DNA of 35,275 bases. Origin: Nitrospinota bacterium. GTDB lineage: Bacteria; Nitrospinota; Nitrospinia; Nitrospinales; VA-1. The first letter of the stretch is position 1, and the number at the start of each line of letters is the position of its first letter. Where the stretch lies: the NCBI GenBank assembly GCA_014382285.1, contig JACNKA010000131.1, positions 1 through 35,275 on the forward strand, written 5' to 3'. A program made the position numbers and the translations under genes. The notes beneath the pieces were generated by a model that worked only from the letters and a program-made list of their open reading frames with translations, had not been told where the DNA came from and ran no database searches. This document shows positions 7,030-15,059 of this stretch, piece by piece.

Positions 7030-8043
7030 ATGGTTACTGCAGAACAATTATACAAAAAACTCAAAGATATTCAGGTGGGCAATCCGATTTGCCGGTTTAC
7101 TCAGGAAAATTGTGAGCTATTGCTCCCCACCATAAGAAAGATTGAAGATCTCAAGCGCGAAAAAAATGCCATCATCCTTGTTCATAATTATGTTGCGCCG
7201 CAAATTTATTATAGTGTCGCCGATCACACCGGCGACTCTTATGGTCTATCGAAAAAAGCCAAAGAATCCAACGCTGATATCATCGTTTTTGCAGCGGTTC
7301 GTTTTATGGCGGAGACCGCCAAGATTCTCAACCCAGGGAAAACAGTGCTCGACCCTAACCCCAATGGCGGTTGCTCTCTGGCCGATGGCATAACGGCGGA
7401 TGATGTTATCCGGCTCCGCAAGCAGTTTCCTGGTCATACATTTGTCTGCTATATCAACACGACTGCCGAGGTAAAAGCCGAGTGTGATGTGTGTGTCACC
7501 TCTTCGAATGTTTACGCCATCATTGAAAAAATTCCCAACGACAAAATTTATTTCCTGCCTGACCGGCTCATGGGCGAGAATGTGATCAACCATTTTAAAA
7601 CCCGGGGAGTGAAGAAAGATATTCAACTCTGGGATGGCACCTGCTATGTGCATGAGGAATACCAGCCGGAAAATATAGATCAGGTGAGGAGAAACTTTGC
7701 CGGTGTGGAAATTCTTGTGCACCCCGAATGCGATTCTTCAGTGGTGGACAAGGCCGATTATGTTGGAAGCACCAGCCAAATGCTCAATCATGTCAGGGAA
7801 TCCAACAGCGACTCCTTTTTTCTGGTGACGGAATGCGGGCTGACCGGTGTTTTACAGTCGGAGTTTCCGCAAAAAACCTTTGCCGGAAGTTGTACACTCT
7901 GCAAATATATGAAATCCAATTCTTTGGAAGACATACTCAACGTTCTTGAAAACCCCAGTCCCGAAAGCACCATCACTCTCGATCCTGAAACTCAGAAGCG
8001 TGCTCTTAAATGTGTCGAACGTATGTTTGATTTTACACTGTGA
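7030..8043 (+). CDS. nadA: Quinolinate synthase NadA
   Basis: This is an iron-sulphur enzyme that condenses iminoaspartate with dihydroxyacetone phosphate to form quinolinate, a step in de novo NAD synthesis. From the ATG at 7030 the protein is 337 residues, typical of the long NadA type. Family blocks include ILVHNYVAPQIY (49-60), DHTGDSYGLS, VRFMAETAKIL, NPNGGCSLAD with Cys115, CYINTTAEVKAECDVCVTSSN, HPECDSSV and TECGL. Conserved cysteines able to hold the 4Fe-4S cluster are present. A longer reading frame begins at 6940 inside the HIT gene, but the family N terminus and the position just after the HIT stop favour 7030. I see no nadB or nadC in the window. Confidence 0.95.
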   Translation: MVTAEQLYKKLKDIQVGNPICRFTQENCELLLPTIRKIEDLKREKNAIILVHNYVAPQIYYSVADHTGDSYGLSKKAKESNADIIVFAAVRFMAETAKILNPGKTVLDPNPNGGCSLADGITADDVIRLRKQFPGHTFVCYINTTAEVKAECDVCVTSSNVYAIIEKIPNDKIYFLPDRLMGENVINHFKTRGVKKDIQLWDGTCYVHEEYQPENIDQVRRNFAGVEILVHPECDSSVVDKADYVGSTSQMLNHVRESNSDSFFLVTECGLTGVLQSEFPQKTFAGSCTLCKYMKSNSLEDILNVLENPSPESTITLDPETQKRALKCVERMFDFTL

Positions 8044-8049
8044 GAATCT

Positions 8050-9297
8050 ATGGACCACGAATTACTTCATAGTCTGCAAAAGTTTTCTGAAAAAAACCCA
8101 GACCCCATCTTCAGTGTAAACAGGGAGGGGTGCATTGTGCAAACCAACCGGGCTTGCGCAAAGGAGTTGGACGGCTGGAGGCTTGAGAAAGGAGACCCTG
8201 CTCCCGAAGTATTGACAAACCTGATTGATTCGGCTTTTGAGTCGACCCGCCCGCAAAAACAAAGTTTATCCTGCGCCAATCATTTATATGATTTTGAAGT
8301 TATACCGCTTATGGTGTTGGATTGTAGTTTCGCCCTGATCCATGGGCATGCCCCTGAAAACCCTTATGAGAAAAGATTGAAGTCTATTGAACGGCTGGAT
8401 GCTTTTCTTTTCACTGAGAAAAAAAACAAATTACTGATCCAAAAGGCTTTGGATGGAATCATCACCATAGATGATAAGGGTGTGGTGCAATCTTTTAACC
8501 CTGCGGCAGAAAAAATCTTTGGTTACTCCGCCATGGAGGTGGTGGACAGAAATATCAACCAATTGATGCCGGAGCCGGAGAGTAGCCAGCATGATGGATA
8601 CCTTGAAAAATATTTCAAAACTGGAGAGTCAACCATTATTGGTTTTTCCAGAGAGGTGCTGGGGTTGAAAAAAAATGGTGATTGCTTTCCTCTTGAGATT
8701 AATATCAGCGTTATGGATTGGGAGGGGAAAAGCGAATTTGTCGGGATAGTGCGTGAAATTACCGAGCGCAAGCAGATGGAGGAAAAACTGCAAAGGTTAT
8801 CCGTTTTGGATGGATTGACGGGAATTGGCAATCGCCGCCTTTTTGATGAAACTCTGGACAATGAATGGAAAAGGGTCAAGAGAGATCAGCTACCCATTTC
8901 ATTGATATTGCTGGATATTGATTTTTTCAAACTTTATAACGATAGTTATGGGCATCAGGCGGGGGATGCTTGCCTGAAACAGGTTGCTACAGCTTTTGAC
9001 CAATGTGTTCAACGCCCGGCCGACCTGGTAGCCCGTTATGGCGGAGAAGAGTTTGCGGTGATCCTTCCCGAAACAACCTTGGAAGGAGCCTCCGCTCTGG
9101 CAGAATCCATTCGGTCGTCCATTGAATCTCTGAAAATAGAGCATAATAAAAGTACGGTCAGCTCTCATGTTACCGTGAGCATCGGCGTATCTACTTTGAT
9201 GCCAGAACGTGGAGCTTCATGTGAACAATTAATCTTAAATGCTGACAAGGCACTTTATCGAGCCAAAGAAAAAGGTAGAAATCAGATCAGGCATTAG
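8050..9297 (+). CDS. PAS-GGDEF diguanylate cyclase
   Basis: This predicted cytoplasmic enzyme makes cyclic di-GMP. The 415 residues contain an N-terminal PAS-like segment (about 8-100), a clear PAS/PAC domain (about 130-245, ending in the typical VREITERKQMEEKL linker) and a C-terminal GGDEF domain. The active site is GGEEF (331-335). An RxxD inhibitory site (RPAD, 322-325) lies five residues upstream, so product feedback is expected. No EAL domain and no membrane segment are visible. It starts six bases after nadA and ends before a terminator, making it the last gene of the proteasome transcript if no internal promoter exists. The ligand of the PAS domains cannot be read from the sequence. 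Confidence 0.93.
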   Translation: MDHELLHSLQKFSEKNPDPIFSVNREGCIVQTNRACAKELDGWRLEKGDPAPEVLTNLIDSAFESTRPQKQSLSCANHLYDFEVIPLMVLDCSFALIHGHAPENPYEKRLKSIERLDAFLFTEKKNKLLIQKALDGIITIDDKGVVQSFNPAAEKIFGYSAMEVVDRNINQLMPEPESSQHDGYLEKYFKTGESTIIGFSREVLGLKKNGDCFPLEINISVMDWEGKSEFVGIVREITERKQMEEKLQRLSVLDGLTGIGNRRLFDETLDNEWKRVKRDQLPISLILLDIDFFKLYNDSYGHQAGDACLKQVATAFDQCVQRPADLVARYGGEEFAVILPETTLEGASALAESIRSSIESLKIEHNKSTVSSHVTVSIGVSTLMPERGASCEQLILNADKALYRAKEKGRNQIRH

Positions 9298-9338
9298 GAT
9301 CGCGGAGTGATGATGGTGTTTAGGCTCCTTGTTTTTGT

Positions 9339-9357
9339 GGCTACTAGTAGCCTTTTT
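9339..9357 (+). terminator. Rho-independent terminator after the diguanylate cyclase
   Basis: GGCTACTAGTAGCC (9339-9352) is a perfect palindrome giving a five-base stem and four-base loop, followed directly by TTTTT and then AAAT. It closes the plus-strand gene run that begins with mpa. Confidence 0.75.
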
Positions 9358-9459
9358 AAATAAAAGCTCATGGACTTTTTTGTGGTTGCCGTTAAGAGAC
9401 TAAGGAAACGTGAGAGCGTTTGCTTATGACTAACTTTTCATCCGGTGGAGGGCGACTCA

Positions 9460-9939
9460 ATGGTCGGAGGCAGTGAAGGGCTCGGTTCAACCATTCTTAA
9501 CAGTTTTACCCAGAAGGCGTTCCAACAGGTACAGAAATCAGATGCCAACCGTTCAGGTGGCTTGGATCTCGGTGAAATTCAGGACAATATAGATGTGACC
9601 GGGAGCGGTCAAGATCTGGTGGATAATTTTGATTCGATTGACACCGATCAAAGTGGAGAACTATCGGCAACGGAACTGATCGCGTTTCGAGCCAAGTCTG
9701 GAGAAGGACTGGACGAACTATTAAACCAGCTGAAAAATATTTTTGAGCAATCGGGAATTTCTTCCAACAGCATTGTTGAGTTCTTGGGCAACAAGGCAAA
9801 TCCACAAAACGATTTAAGCTCGCTCCTGCATTCCAGCACAGATTTGAACGCTTTGATTGAATCAAGAGTTCAGGAAATTCTGGTGGGTTCCGGTGAAGGA
9901 TCTGAGTCTCAACTCATAGATTCCATAACCAGGGTCTAA
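9460..9939 (+). CDS. EF-hand calcium-binding protein
   Basis: This is a small acidic protein of 159 residues if it starts at the ATG at 9460, which has GGAGGG (9448-9453) six bases upstream. A GTG at 9445 would overlap that site and is less likely. Two EF-hand loops are visible: DANRSGGLDLGE (about 28-39) and DTDQSGELSATE (about 60-71). Each has acidic or polar residues at positions 1, 3, 5 and 12 and glycine at 6. The N terminus (GGSEGLGSTILNSF) has no clear signal peptide. The C-terminal half is rich in Ser, Asn and Leu and unrecognised. It may be a calcium sensor or a secreted calcium-stabilised protein. Nothing in the neighbourhood fixes the role. Confidence 0.8.
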   Translation: MVGGSEGLGSTILNSFTQKAFQQVQKSDANRSGGLDLGEIQDNIDVTGSGQDLVDNFDSIDTDQSGELSATELIAFRAKSGEGLDELLNQLKNIFEQSGISSNSIVEFLGNKANPQNDLSSLLHSSTDLNALIESRVQEILVGSGEGSESQLIDSITRV

Positions 9940-10016
9940 AATTCAACCAACCGCCCTTTGGCCGATAATGGGGTTCAAACAATTGGAAGTTTTTGCAGGG
10001 GCCTTTTTTTGTCCGG

Positions 10017-10877
10017 TTAAACCAGCCGGTAGCTTCCTTGTTTCTCTTTTCGTATGACCAGCAAGGTGCCCTGAAATTCTTTTTGGGTGCCTTTTTTCAT
10101 GACCAACTCCTGCGGCACACTCCACATCCCGGTGGCAGTCACCATAAAATCTATACAGCGACAGAGATCGTACAGGGTGGACTGTTGGTTGACGGTCAGG
10201 GAAATTTCATAATCTGTGGTGGTTCTGGGGCCGACACGCCGGGTTAAAACATGGGCTCTGCTGGTATCGCTGAAATTGTCCTCGCAAAAACTTATAAAGT
10301 TCTGGCCGATCAGGTCGAACACATCATACCCCAAAAAACTGACCGCTTTATTGGCGAAAACAATTTTACCATCGGCATCGGTCTGGATAATAATGTCTGA
10401 TGACGAGTCGACCACTCTGCGATATTTCTCCCGGCTGTTCCTGATTTCCTGATAACTGGCGACAATGACATCCAGATCCTCCCTGTTTCTGGCTGAGATG
10501 ACCTTTAAAATTTCCCAAATCACTTTCGGGTTCGGGACAAAATAAGCAAAGAAGGTTTCTTTGTCGATTTCCAGCACATCCGCATCGGTAAGAGCCCGAA
10601 CACTGGCTGAACGAGGCTTGGATTCGAGCAAGGCCATTTCACCCACAAAATCTCCAGCCCCCCGAACCGCGATGCGGTTTTGTTTTTTGTAAACTTCCAT
10701 GCTTCCCGAAAGGATGATGTACAGGGTTTCCTGAACTGCATGTTCTGAAAAAAGAACCTGATCTTTTTTCAGGTGCATCATTCTTCCGGAGCTATAAACA
10801 CATTTTAATTCCGCTTCCTGAAAAAAAAGGCAAATGGGCACCTTCTTCAAGGCTTCTAAATCCTTGAGAATGTTCAT
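10017..10877 (-). CDS. Cyclic-nucleotide-binding domain plus PAS protein
   Basis: This cytoplasmic protein of 286 residues has two recognisable parts. Residues about 10-130 form a CRP-type cyclic-nucleotide-binding fold with the blocks LYIILSGSMEVYKK, GAGDFVGEMALLESKPRSASVRAL and VLEIDKETF. Residues about 148-225 form a PAS domain (YRRVVDSSSDIIIQTDADGKIVFANKA). There is no helix-turn-helix, kinase or GGDEF domain, so it is not a CRP-type transcription factor. It may be a stand-alone sensor or partner protein. It is convergent with the EF-hand gene (77-base gap) and divergent from the CBS gene. Confidence 0.8.
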   Translation of the reverse strand: MNILKDLEALKKVPICLFFQEAELKCVYSSGRMMHLKKDQVLFSEHAVQETLYIILSGSMEVYKKQNRIAVRGAGDFVGEMALLESKPRSASVRALTDADVLEIDKETFFAYFVPNPKVIWEILKVISARNREDLDVIVASYQEIRNSREKYRRVVDSSSDIIIQTDADGKIVFANKAVSFLGYDVFDLIGQNFISFCEDNFSDTSRAHVLTRRVGPRTTTDYEISLTVNQQSTLYDLCRCIDFMVTATGMWSVPQELVMKKGTQKEFQGTLLVIRKEKQGSYRLV

Positions 10878-11198
10878 GGCATTAAAACCGAGTTATGTAA
10901 GTGTTAATTTGATAGTGTAAATCTAACTATTAAGTGCTATAAATGCAAGGAAATAAGAAGGAATTGGGAGACGAGCCGAAGGAGACCAAACTGATTTTCT
11001 TGAGATTTGCCCATTAGAGGGTAAGTTGTGAGCGACTCGGAAATGAATAAGAGCCTCGTTTTTCAATGCACTTCAGGCATTCTCTTCGGCTGGGGGAGCT
11101 GGGAAGTTATTTCTGTTCCTATATATTTTCAGAGGGGTGCTTGCGGGTTTCTGTAATATAAAAGCATATTTTATAACAGAAATGGAAGGGACACAGAC
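10878..11198. other. Divergent intergenic region with possible RNA structure
   Basis: This 321-base gap lies between the cNMP/PAS gene and the CBS gene. I see no ORF worth calling. AGCCGAAGGAGA (10974-10985) can pair with TCTCTTCGGCT (11081-11091) with one bulge, which would close a roughly 118-base domain. A near-palindrome at 11149-11181 is described separately. No known riboswitch family is convincingly matched. Confidence 0.3.
11149..11181 (+). promoter_or_regulatory. AT-rich inverted repeat upstream of the CBS gene
   Basis: TTCTGT (11149-11154) and ACAGAA (11176-11181) are perfect inverted arms around an AT-rich core, centred 34 bases before the CBS start. The core holds TATAAA- and TATAAC-like hexamers, so the repeat probably overlaps the promoter and could be an operator. 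The CBS ribosome site GGAAGGG (11184-11190) follows directly. Confidence 0.4.
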
Positions 11199-11561
11199 AT
11201 GCCTTTAATAGGAAGGATTGCTTTGCCTGCGCCGACTCTGGATTCCAAACTCAGCGTTTCTGAAGCGATTGAGTACCTTGTCATCAATAGCTGCGACCAT
11301 GCTTTTGTCCAGCATGAGGGAGAAATGATTGGCATTGTGTCGGCCGAGCGACTGCTGGAGGGTTTTAAATCACAAGCCAGTGCAACCATCCCGGAATTTA
11401 TGGGGCCTATTATAACGATTAAGGACACTGAGCTTCAGGCCCGCGCGGCGGAAATCATGATCAAAAACAGGGCCGAATGTGTGGCCGTGACCAACCAAAA
11501 CGGGGTGTTTGTCGGGGTCGCGGCTTTTAAAAAGTTAGACCCTCCTCATCAGGAACTATGA
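11199..11561 (+). CDS. CBS-domain pair protein
   Basis: This 120-residue protein consists almost entirely of two CBS motifs, about 15-60 (LSVSEAIEYLVINSCDHAFVQHEGEMIGIVS) and about 70-118 (LQARAAEIMIKNRAECVAVTNQNGVFVGVAA). CBS pairs usually bind adenosine nucleotides and act as energy or ionic sensors. The start has GGAAGGG eight bases upstream. No fused catalytic domain is present, so the partner is unknown. It is convergent with the fumC run and has its own terminator-like hairpin. Confidence 0.82.
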   Translation: MPLIGRIALPAPTLDSKLSVSEAIEYLVINSCDHAFVQHEGEMIGIVSAERLLEGFKSQASATIPEFMGPIITIKDTELQARAAEIMIKNRAECVAVTNQNGVFVGVAAFKKLDPPHQEL

Positions 11562-11568
11562 AATCCCG

Positions 11569-11604
11569 CACCCTGCATAATTTTCAATGCTGCCGGGTGG
11601 TTTT
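11569..11604 (+). terminator. Terminator-like hairpin after the CBS gene
   Basis: CACCC (11569-11573) pairs with GGGTG (11595-11599), and an inner GCAT/ATGC pair extends the stem across a bulge. GTTTT follows. It begins eight bases after the CBS stop. Confidence 0.5.
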
Positions 11605-11619
11605 CTAATCCGATCACGA

Positions 11620-11703
11620 TCAATACAGTTTTTTAAGAATGATGGGCAGCAAGATAGCCAGCACAACCACAATTCCTAAGAAAGTTTCCCAACCTTGAAT
11701 CAT
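11620..11703 (-). CDS. Possible 27-residue membrane miniprotein coupled to fumC
   Basis: A 28-codon ORF begins with an ATG that overlaps the fumC stop by four bases (ATGA on the minus strand, 11700-11703). The protein starts MIQGWETF, has one hydrophobic helix ([15 protein letters not shown]) and ends KKLY. The arrangement is typical of a single-pass inner-membrane miniprotein with positive residues after the helix. There is no separate Shine-Dalgarno, which is consistent with coupling to fumC. I do not recognise a family. Chance is possible at this length, but the start overlap plus a clean transmembrane helix make it worth listing. Confidence 0.45.
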   Translation of the reverse strand: MIQGWETFLGIVVVLAILLPIILKKLY

Positions 11704-13091
11704 CCTTTCGGACCGGTCATTTTTTCAGGTCGCACTTTTTCATCAAACTCCTCGGGCGTGAGCAAGTTCAAAGCCACCGCCGCTTCTTTCAAAGTGCTGT
11801 TATCCTCATAGGCCTTCTTGGCCACTTTCGCAGCGTTGTCATAGCCGATATGTGGGTTGAGGGCCGTGACCAGCATGAGTGAACCATTAAGATGTTTTTT
11901 GATCTGTGTTCTATTAGGCTCAATGCCGACGACGCAATGGTCGTTGAAGGACCGGCAGGAGTCGGCAAGCAGGCGAATGGACTGGAGCAGGTTGTAAATC
12001 ATCACCGGTTTGAAAACGTTGAGTTCGAAATTACCGGAAGATCCGCCGACATTGATGGCGGTGTCGTTGCCGATCACCTGCGCCGCGACCATGGTCATTG
12101 CTTCCGACTGGGTCGGGTTGACTTTGCCTGGCATGATCGAGCTTCCCGGCTCGTTGGCGGGTAAAACAATTTCCCCGATTCCGCATCGCGGGCCAGACCC
12201 GAGCCAGCGAATATCGTTGGCGATTTTCATCAGCGAACAGGCGATGGTTTTTAAAACACCGCTGGCTTCGACAATGGCATCGTGTGCAGCAAGAGACTCA
12301 AATTTATTCGGTGCGGTGACAAAGGGGCAACCCGTGAGGTCGGCAATTTGCTTTGCCACCTTCACGGCGAAATCCTTGTGCGAGTTGAGGCCGGTTCCCA
12401 CTGCGGTTCCACCCAGAGCGATTTGATACATTCTAGGCATGCAACCATTAATGCGGTCGAGCGCGTATTCCAACTGAGTGGTGTACCCGCTGAACTCCTG
12501 CCCCAAAGTGAGAGGGGTGGCATCCATCAGGTGGGTGCGGCCAATTTTTATGATGTCTTGAAACTCGTCGGTTTTTTTGCGGAACGATTCGGCCAGGGTC
12601 GATATGGAAGGGATGAGTGCTTCACGAATGCGTTCCACCGCTGAGATATGCATCGCTGTGGGGAAGGTGTCGTTGGAAGACTGCCCCATATTAACGTGGT
12701 CGTTAGGGTGCACCGGGTCTTTGGAGCCGATGGTTCCACCCGCTATTTCAATGGCCCGGTTGGCGATGACTTCGTTGGTATTCATGTTGGACTGAGTTCC
12801 GCTACCGGTTTGCCAAACCCTCAGAGGAAAATGTTCGTCCAGTTTTCCTTCGATGACTTCATCCGCCGCCTGGCAGATCAGGTCTTTGATGTTTTCAGGC
12901 ATGAGCCCTAACTCGGTATTGACCATGGCCGAAGCCTTTTTCAGGATGCCCATTCCCCTGATGATTTCGCGTGGCATGGTTTCGCTGCCGATATCAAAGT
13001 GGATCAATGATCGCGCGGTTTGGGCGCCATAATAACTGCTGGCCGGGACATCAATCTCTCCCATGCTGTCGGTTTCGGTTCGGGTACTCAT
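11700..13091 (-). CDS. fumC: Class II fumarate hydratase FumC
   Basis: This is the iron-independent fumarase of the TCA cycle, which interconverts fumarate and malate as a homotetramer. The 463-residue length is standard. Diagnostic blocks include the N-terminal [64 protein letters not shown] and the superfamily signature [13 protein letters not shown] with its catalytic serine. The aspartase signature is similar, but the [12 protein letters not shown] and [12 protein letters not shown] blocks fit fumarase. The start is 11 bases after the rpoH-like stop, and an AGGAGGAGC element precedes the ATG, so the two are probably co-transcribed. Confidence 0.95.
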   Translation of the reverse strand: MSTRTETDSMGEIDVPASSYYGAQTARSLIHFDIGSETMPREIIRGMGILKKASAMVNTELGLMPENIKDLICQAADEVIEGKLDEHFPLRVWQTGSGTQSNMNTNEVIANRAIEIAGGTIGSKDPVHPNDHVNMGQSSNDTFPTAMHISAVERIREALIPSISTLAESFRKKTDEFQDIIKIGRTHLMDATPLTLGQEFSGYTTQLEYALDRINGCMPRMYQIALGGTAVGTGLNSHKDFAVKVAKQIADLTGCPFVTAPNKFESLAAHDAIVEASGVLKTIACSLMKIANDIRWLGSGPRCGIGEIVLPANEPGSSIMPGKVNPTQSEAMTMVAAQVIGNDTAINVGGSSGNFELNVFKPVMIYNLLQSIRLLADSCRSFNDHCVVGIEPNRTQIKKHLNGSLMLVTALNPHIGYDNAAKVAKKAYEDNSTLKEAAVALNLLTPEEFDEKVRPEKMTGPKG

Positions 13092-13102
13092 AATGCTCCT
13101 CC

Positions 13103-14026
13103 TCAGGTTTTAAAATAGTCTGCCGCTTCCGGCATATTTTCTTCGATGAAAATTTTAAATTTCTTTAATAGTCGTTGTTCGGCCTGACGCACGGCTTCTC
13201 GGGTGACCCCTCTCTGGTCGCCAATTTCCTGTAGCGATAAAGGGTCTTCGGAAAGGACACGTTGGCTGAGAATTTCTATTTCGTTGGCATTCAGCTCGGT
13301 TTTAAAGCTTTCAATATTTTTATTGAGAATTTCCCGGAACTGGTTGAGCTCCGCATTGGCTTCAATAGATTTTCCATCCGTAAGAGTTTGTGCCGGAGTC
13401 ATGGTGCTACCGGCGTGGGCGGGGGTGTCGATGGAAACATCCATCGCGCCAATGCTGGCGGAGACGTCAATGATTTCTCCTTCATCAACCCCGAATCGTT
13501 CAGCCAGCAGTTTGGTGGTGGGGTCAAATCCTTCCCGCTCCAGCTTTTCCTTTTCTTTTTTCAGGTTGAACAAAAGCTTTCGCCGGGAATTGGTGGTGCC
13601 CACCCGTACCAGCCGCCAGTTGTCGAGAATATGTTTCAGGATATAGGATTTGATCCACCAGGTGGCATAGGCAGAAAGACGTACCCCGCGAAAAGGGTCG
13701 AAATTTTTAACCGCTTTCATCAGTCCCACATTCCCTTCCTGAATCAAGTCCATCAGGTTCTGCCATTCGCGTTTGAAGGTCATGGCAATTTTAATCACCA
13801 GCATCAGGTTGGCGGTGGTTAGTTTATAGGCAGGATCATGATCACCCGTTTCTTTATAACGGATGGCCAATTCCTTTTCCTCCTTTTCCGTCAGGAGTGG
13901 ATATTTGCGAACTTCCTGAAGGTAAGCGGAAAAAGAATCAAGTGGAACCAGTGACCCTTTGGCTCGGACTGCCGGCAACCGGGACTTATTCTGATCAGAT
14001 TCGTCTGTGCTTGTTTCGTCGTTCAT
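13103..14026 (-). CDS. rpoH: RpoH-type sigma-70 family sigma factor
   Basis: This is an alternative sigma factor of 307 residues with region 1.2 ([24 protein letters not shown]), region 2 ([57 protein letters not shown], split at the expected core-binding and -10 recognition helices), region 3 and region 4 ([28 protein letters not shown]). The [13 protein letters not shown] stretch between regions 2 and 3 matches the RpoH box that distinguishes heat-shock sigma factors. It lacks the long region 1.1 of RpoD. A role in heat shock or proteostasis is expected from the family. It precedes fumC by 11 bases. Orthology to E. coli RpoH is not certain, because some phyla use RpoH-like factors for other responses. 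Confidence 0.85.
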   Translation of the reverse strand: MNDETSTDESDQNKSRLPAVRAKGSLVPLDSFSAYLQEVRKYPLLTEKEEKELAIRYKETGDHDPAYKLTTANLMLVIKIAMTFKREWQNLMDLIQEGNVGLMKAVKNFDPFRGVRLSAYATWWIKSYILKHILDNWRLVRVGTTNSRRKLLFNLKKEKEKLEREGFDPTTKLLAERFGVDEGEIIDVSASIGAMDVSIDTPAHAGSTMTPAQTLTDGKSIEANAELNQFREILNKNIESFKTELNANEIEILSQRVLSEDPLSLQEIGDQRGVTREAVRQAEQRLLKKFKIFIEENMPEAADYFKT

Positions 14027-14105
14027 AAGATTTGGGATTTAATAACAAAGCTGGGCCGGTTTCTACCGGCTTGTATTTCGTGCGGTAAAACTTTAGAATG
14101 CGTGT

Positions 14106-14345
14106 ATGGCCCGTTTAGCACTATTTGGAATTGCCGTAATCATCTTGATTCTTGTTGCGCGTGCGATTTTTCCTGAAAAAAAACCGTCTGCGGAGCAGGA
14201 ACCTACAGAAATGGTCATGGACCCCAATAATGGGGTGTATATCCCGAAATCTGAGGCTATCAAAAAAACCGTCAACGGCAAGGAATATTTTTTTTCAAGC
14301 GAACAAAGCGCTGAAGAGTTCATTAAAAAACAAACGACCCCATAG
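14106..14345 (+). CDS. Small membrane-anchored protein with a YHS-like tail
   Basis: This 79-residue protein has an N-terminal transmembrane helix (about 3-20, LALFGIAVIILILVARAIF), a short charged linker and a C-terminal segment reading MDPNNGVYIPKSEAI, then VNGKEYFFSSEQSAEEFIKK. The tail resembles small YHS/PP0621-type domains, in which a metal-binding cysteine usually follows the MDP or CxxC position; here no cysteine remains. It is divergent from rpoH across 79 bases. Its function is unknown. Confidence 0.65.
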   Translation: MARLALFGIAVIILILVARAIFPEKKPSAEQEPTEMVMDPNNGVYIPKSEAIKKTVNGKEYFFSSEQSAEEFIKKQTTP

Positions 14346-14414
14346 AAAGATAAATCGGGTTGAACTATTATAACAGAGGATTTACCTCAAACCGGAGAAA
14401 CAGGGAAATTGACG

Positions 14415-14996
14415 ATGCAATTAAAAAAACAGTGGTTCAGTGAATTATTGGGGCAGTTTGGAACACGAGTGATACCTGTTTTGATGGTTTTGGCGATAGT
14501 GGGCGTGTCTCCAGTATTTGCTGAGGAAGAATGCGAACCCGTCGATAAGAAACGCATCAAAATTGAGGGCTATATATCCAAATCCTTCCGCAAACATAGA
14601 AAGCAGATCTTTAAGGAATTTGGCGAGATTGGCTCCACACGTGTGGCTTTGAGGGTGTATCCCATGGGCGAGACCTCAAAAGTGATCGCAGTGGGGCGAT
14701 GTGTGCCCGCCTATATCGCCCAGCATATCATCAAAAAATCCATAGAATACAGCACCGGTGTAGAAAGCCTGGTGCAACAGCAGTTTGTTCATTCGCACTG
14801 GGTGGGGGTTGGTGTCACGATGTTTGATGAACCCTCGCAACAATTCGTTTCTGTGGAACAGGTTAAGCAATTGTTGCGCCCGGATATTTCCGATGAAGAG
14901 TTTCATGTTTTGTATCGGAAACTGTCCGTACCCGATGATCTGGTGCCATTTTTTGGTTTGAAGTCGCCAAATGTGAAAATTGCGCAACCAAACTAA
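14415..14996 (+). CDS. Secreted or periplasmic protein of unknown function
   Basis: This protein of 193 residues starts at the ATG at 14415, preferred over an upstream TTG because AGGGAA (14402-14407) lies seven bases before it. A signal peptide is clear: basic N terminus (MQLKKQW), hydrophobic core (VIPVLMVLAIVGVSPVFA) and an Ala-type cleavage site before EEECEP. The mature part is mixed alpha/beta with two cysteines (in EEECEP and GRCVPAYIA). I do not recognise a family. It lies 69 bases after the small membrane protein, so the two may share a transcript. Confidence 0.7.
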   Translation: MQLKKQWFSELLGQFGTRVIPVLMVLAIVGVSPVFAEEECEPVDKKRIKIEGYISKSFRKHRKQIFKEFGEIGSTRVALRVYPMGETSKVIAVGRCVPAYIAQHIIKKSIEYSTGVESLVQQQFVHSHWVGVGVTMFDEPSQQFVSVEQVKQLLRPDISDEEFHVLYRKLSVPDDLVPFFGLKSPNVKIAQPN

Positions 14997-15008
14997 GTTT
15001 AATCTGAA

Positions 15009-15056
15009 GAAATTTCATGCGCCCCTGACCTCTCATATGTCATCGCGAATTTCTTG
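15009..15056. terminator. Possible bidirectional terminator in a convergent gap
   Basis: AAGAAATT near 15007-15014 and AATTTCTT near 15047-15054 are inverted arms in the 63-base gap between two convergent genes. The stem is short and AT-rich, so this is only a weak candidate. Confidence 0.25.
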
Positions 15057-15059
15057 CTC

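Noticed and set aside
10974-10992. Glycine-riboswitch-like string (CCGAAGGAG)
   Set aside because: Only a short match without the following GCAAA and without the paired aptamer stems; the downstream gene is not related to glycine.
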